Below are positions 8,643 to 17,800 of a stretch of DNA of 64,000 bases, one piece after another. The notes under the pieces are model-generated. The model was not told the origin of the DNA. It ran no database searches and worked only from the letters and a program-made list of their open reading frames with translations. A program made the position numbers and the translations under genes. Source of the stretch: Microlunatus endophyticus (GTDB taxonomy: Bacteria; Actinomycetota; Actinomycetes; Propionibacteriales; Propionibacteriaceae); assembly GCF_014646195.1 (NCBI RefSeq), contig NZ_BMMZ01000006.1, positions 124,001-188,000 of the forward strand, given 5' to 3'. Numbering within the stretch: the stretch's first letter is position 1; every line of letters begins with the position of its first letter.

Positions 8643-10349
8643 ATGTCCAAGAACCCCGTGCACCGCGCTACCCGTCGAAAGGCCGCCGCCATCGGCGCGG
8701 CCGCCCTCTCCATCGGTGTGGTGTCGTCCATGCTCCCCCACGACGCGGGTGCCGCCCCGCTGAACCGGGACCCGTCGAGCTCCGCCGAGAACGCCGGAAT
8801 CACCGCGTCGGGCGGTGGCTACGCCGGCTGGACCCTGCATGCGCAGGGCCCGGTACTGAAGGCGCGGATGAACGCCGCCGCCAGCACCGCGACGACCCCG
8901 TCCGGTGTGCCGGGCATCGACGTCTCCAGCTACCAGGGCAATGTCAACTGGTCGAGTTGGTACGGCAAGGGTGTCCGCTGGACCTACACCAAGGCGACCG
9001 AGGGAACCACCTACACCAACCCGTACTTCAGCCAGCAGTACACCGGCTCGTACCAGGTCGGGATGAAGCACGGTGCCTACCACTTCGCCCGGCCGGACAG
9101 CGGCACCGGGGCGGCCCAGGCCGACTACTTCGTCAAGCACGGCGGCGGCTGGTCGGCGGACGGCAAGACCCTGCCGGGCGCCTTGGACATCGAGGACAAC
9201 TACACCGGCAAGGGAACCCGCTGCTGGGGCAACACGCCCGCCGAGAACGTCAGCTGGGTGAAGAGCTTCCTCACCGAGTACAAGAAGAAGACCGGCCGGG
9301 ACGCGGTGATCTACACCAACATCTCGTTCTGGAAGGACTGCCTGGGCAACAGCAAGGCGTTCTCGGCCAACAACCCGTTCTGGCTGGCGTATTGGGGCAG
9401 CAGCCGACCGAGTTCCAGCAGCTATCCGGGCGGCTGGACCTATGACACCTTCTGGCAGTACTCCGGCAGCGGTTCGACCGATCTCGACGTCTTCAACGGC
9501 ACGGCGAGCCGGCTGACCGTGCTGGCGACCGGCGACGACACCACCACCACGACCGCCCCGAGCAAGCCGGCCCCGAGCAAGCCCGCCGCGAACAAGGACA
9601 CCGACGGCGACGGACTGACCGACGCCCAGGAAGCGAAGTACGGCACCAACCCGAAGAAGAAGGACACCGACGGCGACGGACTGTCCGACAAGGCGGAGAT
9701 CACCGGGACCAAGATCCTGCATTACGGCGTGGTCAAGACCGATCCGCTCAAGAAGGACACCGACGGCGACGGACTCTCCGACAAGACCGAGATCACCGGT
9801 ATCAAGATCAAGGGTTATGGCACCGTACGGCCCAACCCGCTGAAGAAGGACTCCGACGGCGACGGCCTGTCCGACTACACCGAGGTGAAGACCGGAATCC
9901 GGGTCTACACCAGCACCCGCTACACGACCTTCTCCTCGCCGAATGTCGCCGACACCGATCACGACGGGCTCAGTGATGCCAAGGAGCGTTCGCTGCACAC
10001 CAGCCCCCGGCGCAAGGACACCGACGGCGACGGCCTGTCCGACAAGGCAGAGATCACCGGCATCAAGCTGCCGCGCTACGGGACGGTCAAGCCGAACCCG
10101 CTGAAGAAGGACTCCGACGGCGACGGCCTGTCCGACTACAAGGAACTGCACACCGCGGTCACGGTCCGGGTGAGCGGGAAGAAGGCGTACAAGGCCTACT
10201 CCTCACCTAATCGCAAGGACTCTGACAAGGACGGCGTGAGTGACGCGGCCGAACGCAAGGCCGGTACCGACCCCGTCAAGAAGGACACCGACAAGGACGG
10301 AGTCAGCGACAAGATGGACCGCTACCCCCTGAACCCGAAGAAGCACTGA
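8643..10349 (+). CDS. Secreted GH25 lysozyme with thrombospondin type 3 repeats
   Basis: 568 residues from ATG 8643. An in-frame extension upstream lacks a signal peptide and good codon bias. Signal peptide about 1-37 (basic start, hydrophobic AAAIGAAALSIGVV, cleavage near AGA-AP). GH25 muramidase domain about 88-297 with GIDVSSYQG (Asp93) and the LDIED catalytic acids (Asp182, Glu184). A Thr/Ser/Pro/Lys linker (300-318) leads to about 250 residues of TSP3-like DTDGDGLSD calcium-binding repeats. Known role of the family: cleaving the MurNAc-GlcNAc bond of peptidoglycan. The tail may tie activity or wall location to calcium (inference). The ribosome site is weak. A shorter paralogue follows at 10388. 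Confidence 0.9.
   Translation: MSKNPVHRATRRKAAAIGAAALSIGVVSSMLPHDAGAAPLNRDPSSSAENAGITASGGGYAGWTLHAQGPVLKARMNAAASTATTPSGVPGIDVSSYQGNVNWSSWYGKGVRWTYTKATEGTTYTNPYFSQQYTGSYQVGMKHGAYHFARPDSGTGAAQADYFVKHGGGWSADGKTLPGALDIEDNYTGKGTRCWGNTPAENVSWVKSFLTEYKKKTGRDAVIYTNISFWKDCLGNSKAFSANNPFWLAYWGSSRPSSSSYPGGWTYDTFWQYSGSGSTDLDVFNGTASRLTVLATGDDTTTTTAPSKPAPSKPAANKDTDGDGLTDAQEAKYGTNPKKKDTDGDGLSDKAEITGTKILHYGVVKTDPLKKDTDGDGLSDKTEITGIKIKGYGTVRPNPLKKDSDGDGLSDYTEVKTGIRVYTSTRYTTFSSPNVADTDHDGLSDAKERSLHTSPRRKDTDGDGLSDKAEITGIKLPRYGTVKPNPLKKDSDGDGLSDYKELHTAVTVRVSGKKAYKAYSSPNRKDSDKDGVSDAAERKAGTDPVKKDTDKDGVSDKMDRYPLNPKKH
9597..10346 (+). repeat. TSP3-type calcium-binding repeat array inside the lysozyme gene
   Basis: About ten Asp-rich units of the form D-x-D-x-D-G-x-x-D. 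Three near-identical longer units carry DGLSDKAEITG or DGLSDKTEITG followed by a KxxxYGxVKxxPLKKD segment. Two others end in a SSPN segment. DNA identity between units is high (GACACCGACGGCGACGG recurs), which suggests recent tandem duplication or gene conversion. Confidence 0.85.
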
Positions 10350-10387
10350 CCTACCGCCATCCCCAACCTGAGAGGTCCCGCAGTCGT

Positions 10388-11305
10388 ATGAGTGCCCCGT
10401 TGCCCATCCGTACCGAACGTCGCAGCGCGAAGGTGCTGCGCAGGATCGCCCTCGGCGGCGCCAGCCTCGGGCTGGCGGCGACCCTCGCCGTCGCCGGGTC
10501 GGTGAATGCCCAGGCGAGCCCGCCGGGATTCAACCGGAATCCCGACGCCCAGGCCAAACAGGCAGGCATCTCGGCCGGCGGCGGTGGCTACGCCGGCTGG
10601 GCGATGAAGTCCCAGCTGTCCAAGTCGACGGCCTCCTCCATGCAGACGACCCCGATGGCGACCACGAGCACCACGGTCGACGGCATGGACGTGGCCAGCT
10701 ACCAGGGCGATGTCGAGTGGCCGACGTGGTACTCCCGGGGAGTCCGGTTCGCCTATGTGAAGGCGACCGAGGGCACCTCGTACACCAATCCGTACTTCAA
10801 CAGCCAGTACACCGGATCGGCGAAGGCCGGGATGATCCGCGGCGCGTACGCGTTCGGCCGCCCGGACGGTGCCAGCGGCGCAGCCCAGGCCAAGTACTTC
10901 ATCGCCCACGGCGGCGGCTGGACCGCCGACGGCAAGACCCTGCCGGGCGCGCTGGACATGGAACAGAACTACACCGACAGCTCCAAGCCCTGCTACGGCA
11001 AGACGCCGGCCCAGATGCTGACCTGGATGAAGAGCTTCACCACCTACTACTGGTCGAAGCTGCACCGGCACATCCCGATCTACACCAACATCAGCTTCTG
11101 GAAGACCTGCGTCGGCAACACGACCCACTACGGGACTACGAATCCGCTGTGGATCGCCTACTACGGCAAGACCTTGCCGGCGATGCCCGGCGGCTGGAAC
11201 TACGAGACCATCTGGCAGTACTCGGGATCCGGCGCGGCCGACCTCGACCGCTTCAGCTCCGGCCTCACCCAACTGAAGAAACTGGCCACCGCCAAGAACA
11301 GCTGA
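10388..11305 (+). CDS. Secreted GH25 lysozyme (short paralogue)
   Basis: 305 residues, ATG 10388, with GAGAGG about 12 bases upstream. Signal peptide about 1-42 (IALGGASLGLAATLAVAGSVNA). GH25 domain about 97-300 with GMDVASYQG (Asp101) and LDMEQ (Asp190, Glu192). The enzyme domain is closely similar to that of the preceding gene, including the GGGYAGW segment before the domain and the TPCYGK/TRCWGN cysteine region. The TSP3 tail is absent. The 38-base gap suggests co-transcription after a tandem duplication. Confidence 0.9.
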   Translation: MSAPLPIRTERRSAKVLRRIALGGASLGLAATLAVAGSVNAQASPPGFNRNPDAQAKQAGISAGGGGYAGWAMKSQLSKSTASSMQTTPMATTSTTVDGMDVASYQGDVEWPTWYSRGVRFAYVKATEGTSYTNPYFNSQYTGSAKAGMIRGAYAFGRPDGASGAAQAKYFIAHGGGWTADGKTLPGALDMEQNYTDSSKPCYGKTPAQMLTWMKSFTTYYWSKLHRHIPIYTNISFWKTCVGNTTHYGTTNPLWIAYYGKTLPAMPGGWNYETIWQYSGSGAADLDRFSSGLTQLKKLATAKNS

Positions 11306-11320
11306 GCGCGGCCGGGCCGA

Positions 11321-11350
11321 AGTCGACCGGCAGTCGACCGGAAGTCGAAC
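11321..11350. repeat. Short 11-bp tandem repeat after the lysozyme pair
   Basis: AGTCGACCGGC and AGTCGACCGGA are followed directly by a third AGTCGA. It lies in the convergent gap between the lysozyme and the aldo/keto reductase. Function unknown. Confidence 0.5.
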
Positions 11351-11376
11351 ACCCGAAGCGTCAGACGCGGCTCGGA

Positions 11377-12408
11377 TCAGCGTCCGCCGGAGATGTTCCG
11401 GTTCCGCTGGTTCGAGCCCGCCTCACCGTACGGATAGGGCTCGGCGGGCGGGATGCTCGCCTCGGACAGGGTGTCCAGCTCCTCCGCGGTCAGCACGAGG
11501 TCGGCGGCGCCGAGGTTGTCGTTGAGCTGCTCGACGCTGCGGGCCCCCAGCAGCACGCTGGTCACGGCCGGCTGGGCGGCCAGCCAGGCCAGCGAGACCT
11601 GGGACTGCGAGACACCACGGTCCTCGGCCACCTTGGCGACGGCGTCGATCACCTGCCAGGTGTGCGGGTTGGAGTTGCGCGCCTCCCACGCCTCCTGACC
11701 GCGGGTGGGATTCTCGCCGAGCCGGGTGGCGCCGGTCGGGAACACATCGCGCTGGTACTTGCCCGACAACCAGCCACCGGCCAGCGGCGACCATGGCAGC
11801 AGTCCGATGTTGGCGTCCAGCGCGGCCGGCACGATCTCGTGCTCGATACCGCGCACCAGCAGGCTGTACTGCGGCTGCAGGGTCACCGGCGGCGCGTACC
11901 CGTTCGCCTTGGCGATCTGGACCGCCTTGGTCAGCTGCCAACCGAGGTAGTTGGAGAAGCCGTAGTAGGCGATCTTGCCGGCCCGTACGGCGTCGTCCAG
12001 GAAGCGCAGCGTCTCTTCCAGCGGGGTGACGGCGTCCCAGGCGTGCATCTGGTAGAGATCGATCCGGTCCACGCCCAGCCGGCGCAGCGAGTTGTCCAGC
12101 GCATCGCCGAGATGCCGCCGGGACAGCCCGAGATCGTTCGGCCCGGGCCCCATCGGGAAACGGCCCTTGGTGGCGACCACGGCCTGCCGGGCCTCGGTCG
12201 CACGAGCCTTCAGCCACCGGCCGACGATCGCCTCGGAGATGCCGCCGCTGTAGACGTCTGCGGTGTCGATGAAGGTGCCGCCGGCAGCGAAGAACGCGTC
12301 CAGGATCGCGTACGACGTTGGCTCGTCGGCCTCGCTCCCGAAGGTCATGGCGCCGATCGCCTGGGCGGAGACGATCGCCCCGCTGCCGCCGAGTGTCCGA
12401 TATTGCAT
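11377..12408 (-). CDS. Aldo/keto reductase
   Basis: 343 residues starting at the second ATG (12408-12406), which has GAGGA 6 bases upstream; the ATG at 12420 lacks spacing for a ribosome site. NADPH-dependent (beta/alpha)8 oxidoreductase acting on aldehydes or ketones. The catalytic tetrad is visible as Asp and Tyr in DTADVYSGG, Lys in VVATKGRF and His in YQMHAWD. The C-terminal GARSVEQLNDNL motif binds the nucleotide. Resembles the general-stress/YajO-type AKR branch; the substrate is unknown. Divergent from the response regulator gene. Confidence 0.88.
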   Translation of the reverse strand: MQYRTLGGSGAIVSAQAIGAMTFGSEADEPTSYAILDAFFAAGGTFIDTADVYSGGISEAIVGRWLKARATEARQAVVATKGRFPMGPGPNDLGLSRRHLGDALDNSLRRLGVDRIDLYQMHAWDAVTPLEETLRFLDDAVRAGKIAYYGFSNYLGWQLTKAVQIAKANGYAPPVTLQPQYSLLVRGIEHEIVPAALDANIGLLPWSPLAGGWLSGKYQRDVFPTGATRLGENPTRGQEAWEARNSNPHTWQVIDAVAKVAEDRGVSQSQVSLAWLAAQPAVTSVLLGARSVEQLNDNLGAADLVLTAEELDTLSEASIPPAEPYPYGEAGSNQRNRNISGGR

Positions 12409-12483
12409 GTCAATCCTCATTCCCTTGGCTTACTGGTGTCCTACGTGCAGTCGCGCCTCGGGCTCACGGGAGCTTTCTAGCAG

Positions 12484-12513
12484 GTAGCCGGCGGAAGCGG
12501 CCGCCGGGGCTAC
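12484..12513. repeat. Imperfect inverted repeat in divergent promoter region
   Basis: GTAGCCGGCGG (12484-12494) faces CCGCCGGGGCTAC (12501-12513), complementary apart from a 2-base bulge. It lies between the aldo/keto reductase start and the response regulator start, so an operator is more likely than a terminator. Confidence 0.45.
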
Positions 12514-12590
12514 TGTGGAAGCGCTCACAGCCGCGACTCAGGGACACCAAGCACTCTTGTGCGTGCTGGCAACAGAACACGGGTTCAATC

Positions 12591-12642
12591 GTGTCGGGAA
12601 TGTGTGTCGGGAATGTGTGTCAGGAATGCGTCTCGGGAATTG
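12591..12642 (+). repeat. Four tandem 13-bp repeats before the response regulator
   Basis: Units at 12591, 12604, 12617 and 12630. The first two are identical (GTGTCGGGAATGT), the third has two changes (GTGTCAGGAATGC) and the fourth is further diverged (GTCTCGGGAATTG). The array ends 12 bases before the ATG. OmpR-family regulators bind direct repeats, so autoregulation is possible, but the 13-bp period is longer than the usual 10-11 bp. Confidence 0.7.
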
Positions 12643-12654
12643 ATGGGAGGGCCC

Positions 12655-13380
12655 ATGAGGGTTCTGGTGGTGGAGGACGAGAAGAAGCTCGCCGAGTCGC
12701 TGCGGGTCGGGCTGCGCCAGGAGGGCTTCGTCGTCGACGTCTGCAACGACGGTGTGAGCGGTCTGTGGTCGGCGACCGAGAACGCGTACGACGCCATCGT
12801 GCTGGACATCATGCTGCCCCGGCTCAACGGCTATGACGTCCTCAAGGAGATCCGCCGTCGCCGGGTCTGGACACCGGTGCTGATGCTGACCGCCAAGGAT
12901 GGCGACTACGACCAGACCGACGCCTTCGATCTCGGTGCCGACGACTACCTGACCAAGCCGTTCAGCTTCATCGTGCTGGTCGCCCGGTTGCGGGCGCTGA
13001 TCCGGCGCGGCACCCCGGAGCGGCCCAACGTCGTCACCGTCGGCACTCTGCGGCTCGACCCGGCGAAACGTCGGGTGCATCGTGGCGAGCACGAGATCAC
13101 CCTGACCGCCCGCGAGTACGGCCTACTCTCCTATCTGATGCGGCACGCCGGAGACATCGTCACCAAGGGCGAGATCCTGGACAACGTCTGGGATTCCTCC
13201 TTCGAGGGCAGCGAAAACGTCGTCGAGGTCTACATCAGCTATCTGCGCAAGAAGATCGACATCCCCTTCGGCCTGCATACGCTGCTGACCGTCCGCGGGA
13301 TGGGCTATCGCCTGACGCCGGACCAGTCCGGCGACGATCTGCCGTCCCGGTTGGCGGGCTCAGGGGTCGGCCGGGCCTGA
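12655..13380 (+). CDS. OmpR/PhoB-family response regulator
   Basis: 241 residues, ATG 12655 with GGGAGG just upstream; a longer frame to 12559 reads through the tandem repeats and is rejected. Receiver domain 1-115 with acidic pair Glu7/Asp8, phospho-acceptor Asp51 (IVLDIMLPRLNG) and Lys in DDYLTKPFS. Winged-helix DNA-binding domain about 128-225 (ITLTAREYGLLSYL, VEVYISYLRKKID, GMGYRL). Its probable partner is the convergent histidine kinase at 13305-14810; the last 76 bases of the two genes overlap. The target genes are unknown. Confidence 0.9.
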   Translation: MRVLVVEDEKKLAESLRVGLRQEGFVVDVCNDGVSGLWSATENAYDAIVLDIMLPRLNGYDVLKEIRRRRVWTPVLMLTAKDGDYDQTDAFDLGADDYLTKPFSFIVLVARLRALIRRGTPERPNVVTVGTLRLDPAKRRVHRGEHEITLTAREYGLLSYLMRHAGDIVTKGEILDNVWDSSFEGSENVVEVYISYLRKKIDIPFGLHTLLTVRGMGYRLTPDQSGDDLPSRLAGSGVGRA

Positions 13381-14810
13381 TCACCCGGTTCATGATCAAC
13401 CGGTTCATGATCGACTTCAGGGTGATCATCGTCATCCTGATCGTCGATCTTGATCTGGTCGGTGCTGATGGGTAGTTCGATCACGAAGCGGCACCAGCCC
13501 TGATCTGTCTCAGCTGCGCTGATCCGACCGTCATGGGCCGCCATGATCGCGCTGCTGATGGCCAGTCCGAGTCCACTGCCGCCGCTGTCCCGGGAGCGGT
13601 CGTCGTCGAGGCGTACGAAGCGCTCGAAGATCCGCTGCCGATCGGCCTCGGGGATCACGAGCCCGTCGTTGTCGATCAGGATCCGGGCCAGGCCGTCCTC
13701 GGCGGTCAGGGTGATCGCCACCTGACCACGGCTGTGCAGACGCGCGTTGTCGACCACGTTGCGGATCACCTGCGCGAGCCGATCCGGGTCGCCCACCGCG
13801 CGCACCGGCTGGATCCTGGCCCGGACGCGTACCCGTGAGGCTGCCCGCAGCCGCCGGATCTCGTTCTGCAGCAGGTCGTCGAGATCGACCTCCTCGCGCC
13901 GCAGCATCAGCCCGTTGGCGTCCACCTTGGCCAGCGTCAGCAGGTCGTCCACCAGCGACTGCATCCGGCTGACCTCCGAATCGATCAGGTCCCCCATCTC
14001 CAGCCAGGTCTTGCCGGTCGGGTCCTTCGAGGCGATCTCGGAGGTGACCATCAGAGTCGACAGCGGGCTGCGCAACTCATGGCTGGCGTCGGAGACGAAC
14101 GCCTTCTGGGCCCGGTCCGAGGCCTGCAACCGGTCCAGCATCGAATTCATCGTCCGGGCCAGGTGCTCGATCTCGTCTGCGGTTCTCGGCACCTCGATGC
14201 GCTCGTCCAGACTGCGGCCACCGATCCGCGAGACCTGGGTGGTGATCCGGTCGACCGTCCGCAGGGACCGGCCGACCAGCACCCAGGTGGCGATCGCGAC
14301 CACGCCGAGCAGCAGCGGACCGCCGCCGAGCAGGAACCAGCCGACCGTGCGGATGGTGTCGGCCTGGATCTGGACCGGGCGGCCGATCTGGACGATCAGA
14401 TTCCTACCGTGGGCGCTGAACCCGTACCCGACCACCAGCACATCGTCATCGGAGTCAAGAGCCGGGATCTCGGGCACCCGGCGGCTGATCGACTGCCCCG
14501 TCGCGGGCAACAGCCCCGGTGCCATCGGCACGGTCAACCGGGTGTCGGAGGACTGCACGACCGTGCCGTTCGGGGTGAGCAATTGGATCCGCTCGCCGTG
14601 CTCGAGGTCGGCGGTGACCTCGAGGTCGGTCCGGTCCAGCCCGCTCTGCTGGACCAACAGCGCGACATCGCGCGCCCGCTCGTCCAGCGACACCTGGGTG
14701 GTGTTGATCAGCGCGGACTGCAGCAGCACCAGCAACAGCCCGCCACCGGCCAGCAGTGCCGCGCCAACCACCAGCACGGCGCTGACCACCGAGCTCCGCC
14801 TCAGACCCAT
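13305..14810 (-). CDS. Sensor histidine kinase
   Basis: 501 residues, ATG 14810. Two transmembrane helices (about 8-31 and 157-180) flank an extracytoplasmic sensor of about 125 residues. Then HAMP (about 181-233), HisKA with phospho-accepting His244 (VSDASHELRSPLS), and an ATPase domain with N-box NVVDNARLHS and G2 box SGGSGLGLAI. G1 reads LIDNDG rather than the usual DxGxG. The last 50 or so residues are a charged Asp/His/Pro tail with a 15-base duplication (DHEPV/DHEPG), read antisense over the end of the response regulator. Probable partner of that regulator, though unusually convergent with it. Confidence 0.88.
   Translation of the reverse strand: MGLRRSSVVSAVLVVGAALLAGGGLLLVLLQSALINTTQVSLDERARDVALLVQQSGLDRTDLEVTADLEHGERIQLLTPNGTVVQSSDTRLTVPMAPGLLPATGQSISRRVPEIPALDSDDDVLVVGYGFSAHGRNLIVQIGRPVQIQADTIRTVGWFLLGGGPLLLGVVAIATWVLVGRSLRTVDRITTQVSRIGGRSLDERIEVPRTADEIEHLARTMNSMLDRLQASDRAQKAFVSDASHELRSPLSTLMVTSEIASKDPTGKTWLEMGDLIDSEVSRMQSLVDDLLTLAKVDANGLMLRREEVDLDDLLQNEIRRLRAASRVRVRARIQPVRAVGDPDRLAQVIRNVVDNARLHSRGQVAITLTAEDGLARILIDNDGLVIPEADRQRIFERFVRLDDDRSRDSGGSGLGLAISSAIMAAHDGRISAAETDQGWCRFVIELPISTDQIKIDDQDDDDHPEVDHEPVDHEPGDQARPTPEPANRDGRSSPDWSGVRR
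13385..13412. repeat. 15-bp direct duplication in the kinase tail
   Basis: CCGGTTCATGATC occurs at 13385-13397 and 13400-13412. It lies just after the response regulator stop and codes for the DHEPVDHEPG tail of the kinase. A small in-frame slippage duplication is the simplest explanation. Confidence 0.6.
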
Positions 14811-14843
14811 GGGTCCAGTCTGGACCCTCGATCCAGGGATCGA
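14811..14843. promoter_or_regulatory. Two adjacent perfect palindromes in the kinase/SARP divergent gap
   Basis: GGGTCCA-GTC-TGGACCC (14811-14827) is followed with no gap by TCGATCC-AG-GGATCGA (14828-14843). Both have perfect 7-bp arms. Together they fill more than half of the 59-base gap between the divergent starts of the histidine kinase and the SARP regulator, and lie where the -35 region of the SARP gene should be. They are strong operator candidates; the binding protein is unknown. Confidence 0.65.
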
Positions 14844-14857
14844 CCTGCGTCCACGCT

Positions 14858-14863
14858 TACGCT
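14858..14863 (+). promoter_or_regulatory. -10 box of SARP gene (probable leaderless transcript)
   Basis: TACGCT lies 6 bases before the GTG start at 14870, and no ribosome site is visible. That spacing is expected for a transcript beginning at the start codon. No good -35 hexamer is seen; the upstream palindromes may stand in its place. Confidence 0.5.
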
Positions 14864-14869
14864 TGCCCT

Positions 14870-17800
14870 GTGCAGATCGCGATCCTCGGCCCGCTGGAGG
14901 TCAGTCTGGGCGGCCGGAAGGTCGCGCTGGCCGGCGCCCGGTTGCGTACGCTGCTGGTCCGGCTGGCCGTCGACGCACCCAAGCCGGTGCCGGTCGGCGA
15001 GCTGATCGACGCGGTGTGGGACGACGAGCCGCCCGCCGACGCCGCCAATGCGCTGCAGTCCCTGGTGTCGCGGCTGCGTCGCGCCTTCGCCGAGCCGGCC
15101 CTGATCACGGCCGAGCCTGCGGGCTACCGGCTGGACGTCGATCGCAGCGCGATCGACCTGCATCGATTCGCCGAACTGGCCGGCCAGGCCGTACGGCTGC
15201 AACGCCAGGCCAGGCCGGAGGACGCGCTGGAGGCCTGCACGGCTGCGCTGGAGCTGTGGCGCGGCGAACCGCTCACCGACGCCGGGGACGCCGAATACGT
15301 CCACCCGATCGTCACCGCCTGCCTGAACTACCGTCTGGAGGTGGTCAGCACCCGGATCGACGCACTGCTCGATCTCGGTCGCGGTGCGGAGGTGATCGGT
15401 GAACTGGACGAACTGATCGACAGCCATCCGCTGCGGGAGCGCTTCGTTGCCCAGCAGCTCCGGGCGCTGGCAGCGACCGGCCGCGTCAACGAGGCGTTGG
15501 CGGCCTACGAGAAGTGCCGACGACGGTTGGCCGACGAGTTGGGCTCCGATCCCGGCCCTGAGTTGCAGCAGTTGCATCTGGCGTTGTTACGTGGCGAACT
15601 GCCGGTCATTGCCGCACGTCCGTCGCCACCGGCCAAACCCGAGCCGCGCACGAATCTGCGCCCCGGCCTGACCAGCTTCATCGGTCGCGAGCCGGAACTC
15701 GCCCGAATCGCCGAATCCCTGGAGTCGGCCCGGCTCGTGACGATCGTCGGCCCGGGCGGTGCCGGGAAAACCCGGATCGCCACCGAGTCCGCGCTGCAGT
15801 GGATGCGCGATCACGATCAGCCTTCCTGGGTGGTCGAACTCGCCCCGATCGGCGCGCCGGAGAACATCCCGGGCGCATTACTGGGCGCACTCGGCCTCGG
15901 TGACCCGTCGCTGCGGGAGCGCAGCGAGCGCACCGGGACCGACGAACTGCAGCGTCTGCTCGACCATCTCAGCACCACCCAGTGCCTGCTGGTGATCGAC
16001 AACTGCGAGCATCTGATCGACGGAGTGGCCCGGCTGGTCGAAGAACTGCTGGTCGCGGCACCGGGTGTCCGGGTGCTGGCGACCAGCCGCGAGCCGCTCG
16101 CGCTCACTGCCGAGACGCTCTGTCCGCTGCCACCGCTGCGACTGCCGCCGGAGGAGATCGACATCGATCAGGCAACCCGATATGCAGCGGTACGGTTGTG
16201 GGTCGACCGGGCGTCGGCGATCGTGGGCGGCTACCGGCTCAGCGAGGCGGATCTTCCTGCCGTCATGGACATCCTGCGGCGGTTGGACGGGCTGCCGCTG
16301 GCGATCGAACTGGCCGCGGCTCGACTGCGGGTGCTTCCAGTCACCGAGATCGCCCGGCTGTTGTCGGACCGCTTCCGGCTGCTGACGGGTGGGAATCGTA
16401 CGAGTCTGCCCCGGCACCGGACGCTACGCGCGGTCGTCGAGTGGAGCTGGGATCTGCTGTCCGACACCGAACGGCTGCTCGCCGAGCGCCTGGCGATCTT
16501 CCCGGCCGGGACCGGCATCGAGGCCGCGACGGCGATCTGTGCCGACCAGCGGTTGAAGGCCGACGAGATCGGCGATCTGATGATCAACCTGGCCGACAAG
16601 TCGCTGCTGGAGCCCTCCGGTGGCGCTCCGGTCAGATTCCGGATGCTGGAGACGATCCGGGAGTACGGCGCCGAGCGCCTGGCCGAGCGGGGCGAGCTGG
16701 CCGCGGCCCGTGCCCGGCACGCGGACCACTTCTACGATCTGGTGCTCGAACTCGAGCCACAGCTGCGCGACCACCGGCAACGCGCCGCGCGCGAGATCAT
16801 GGATGCCGAGCGCGGAAATGTCCTTGCTGCATTGCGGTTCCTGATCGACGGCGCCGACCCGCACCGGGCGCTGATCATGGTCCTCGCACTGTACTGGCAG
16901 TACCAGATCCGTGATCAGGAGACCGAGCTCGGCTACTGGCTCGGCGAGGTGATCGCCGCCAACGAGGGCCAGAACGAGCCGTTGCTCGTCTACGCCGAGG
17001 CGATTTACAGGATGTCCAACCGGGAGCTGCTGGAATTCGATTCGGGGCAGGCCCGGGCAGTGATGGCCGACCTGATCGAGCGGATGCGTCGGGCGCCGGA
17101 GCCGCCGTTCGCGGGGTTGATCGTGCTCCGGGAGCAGCTGCCGATCTATCTGGGCGCCGAGCGCGGCGTCTCGATGGCGCAACTGGTGGAACGGGCCGAC
17201 GATGTCGAGGACCCGTGGGTCCGGGGAGCCATCTACGCCGCCGCCTCCTGGATGGCGGAGAATCTCGGCCACAGGGAGCAGATGGCCCGATTCACCGATG
17301 CCGCCTACGACGCGTTCACCCGGACCGGCGATGTCTGGGGCCTGTCTGCGGTGCTCGGCCAGCGCGCTCAGCTGCTCACCCTCGACGGCGAGACCGACAA
17401 GGCCGTCGAGGCACTCCATGAGGTCCTCAAACTGGCCCCCGAGATCGGATCGGGCGACGATGTCCTGCTCACCCACCTCAGGCTGGCCGCGCTCGAGCTG
17501 CGTCGAGACCGGACGGCAGCGGCCCGCGAGCAGGTGCGGCGGATGCGGGAGTCCAACCACAACTCCGCGATGGAGCGGGAACGGGAGCTGCTCTGCCGTT
17601 CGGTGGAGGCCGCCGTGCTGGTGGCCGAGGGACGCACGGCCGAGGCGTCGGACTTCGTTGCCACCATGCGCGCCCTGATCGACGACAGGCTGCTGACGAA
17701 CCGGTTCTCTGCCCATGCGTCGTCGATGGCGCTGGCCAGCGGCGCCCACGTCGAGCTGGCGATCGATCGGCTCGAGCATCCCGGAGCCGGTCCGGTGAGC

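Noticed and set aside
8565..10151. Minus-strand frame of 528 codons opposite the first lysozyme
   Set aside because: Its apparent repeats (VGQAVAVGVL) are only the antisense reading of the TSP3 repeat DNA.
9597..10346. Possible CRISPR-like array
   Set aside because: The repeated DNA is in frame and codes for calcium-binding TSP3 units of unequal spacing; there are no unique spacers between short identical repeats.
11377..12480. Long plus-strand frame running from the second lysozyme gene through the aldo/keto reductase
   Set aside because: The aldo/keto reductase on the minus strand has all catalytic residues; the other frame has none.
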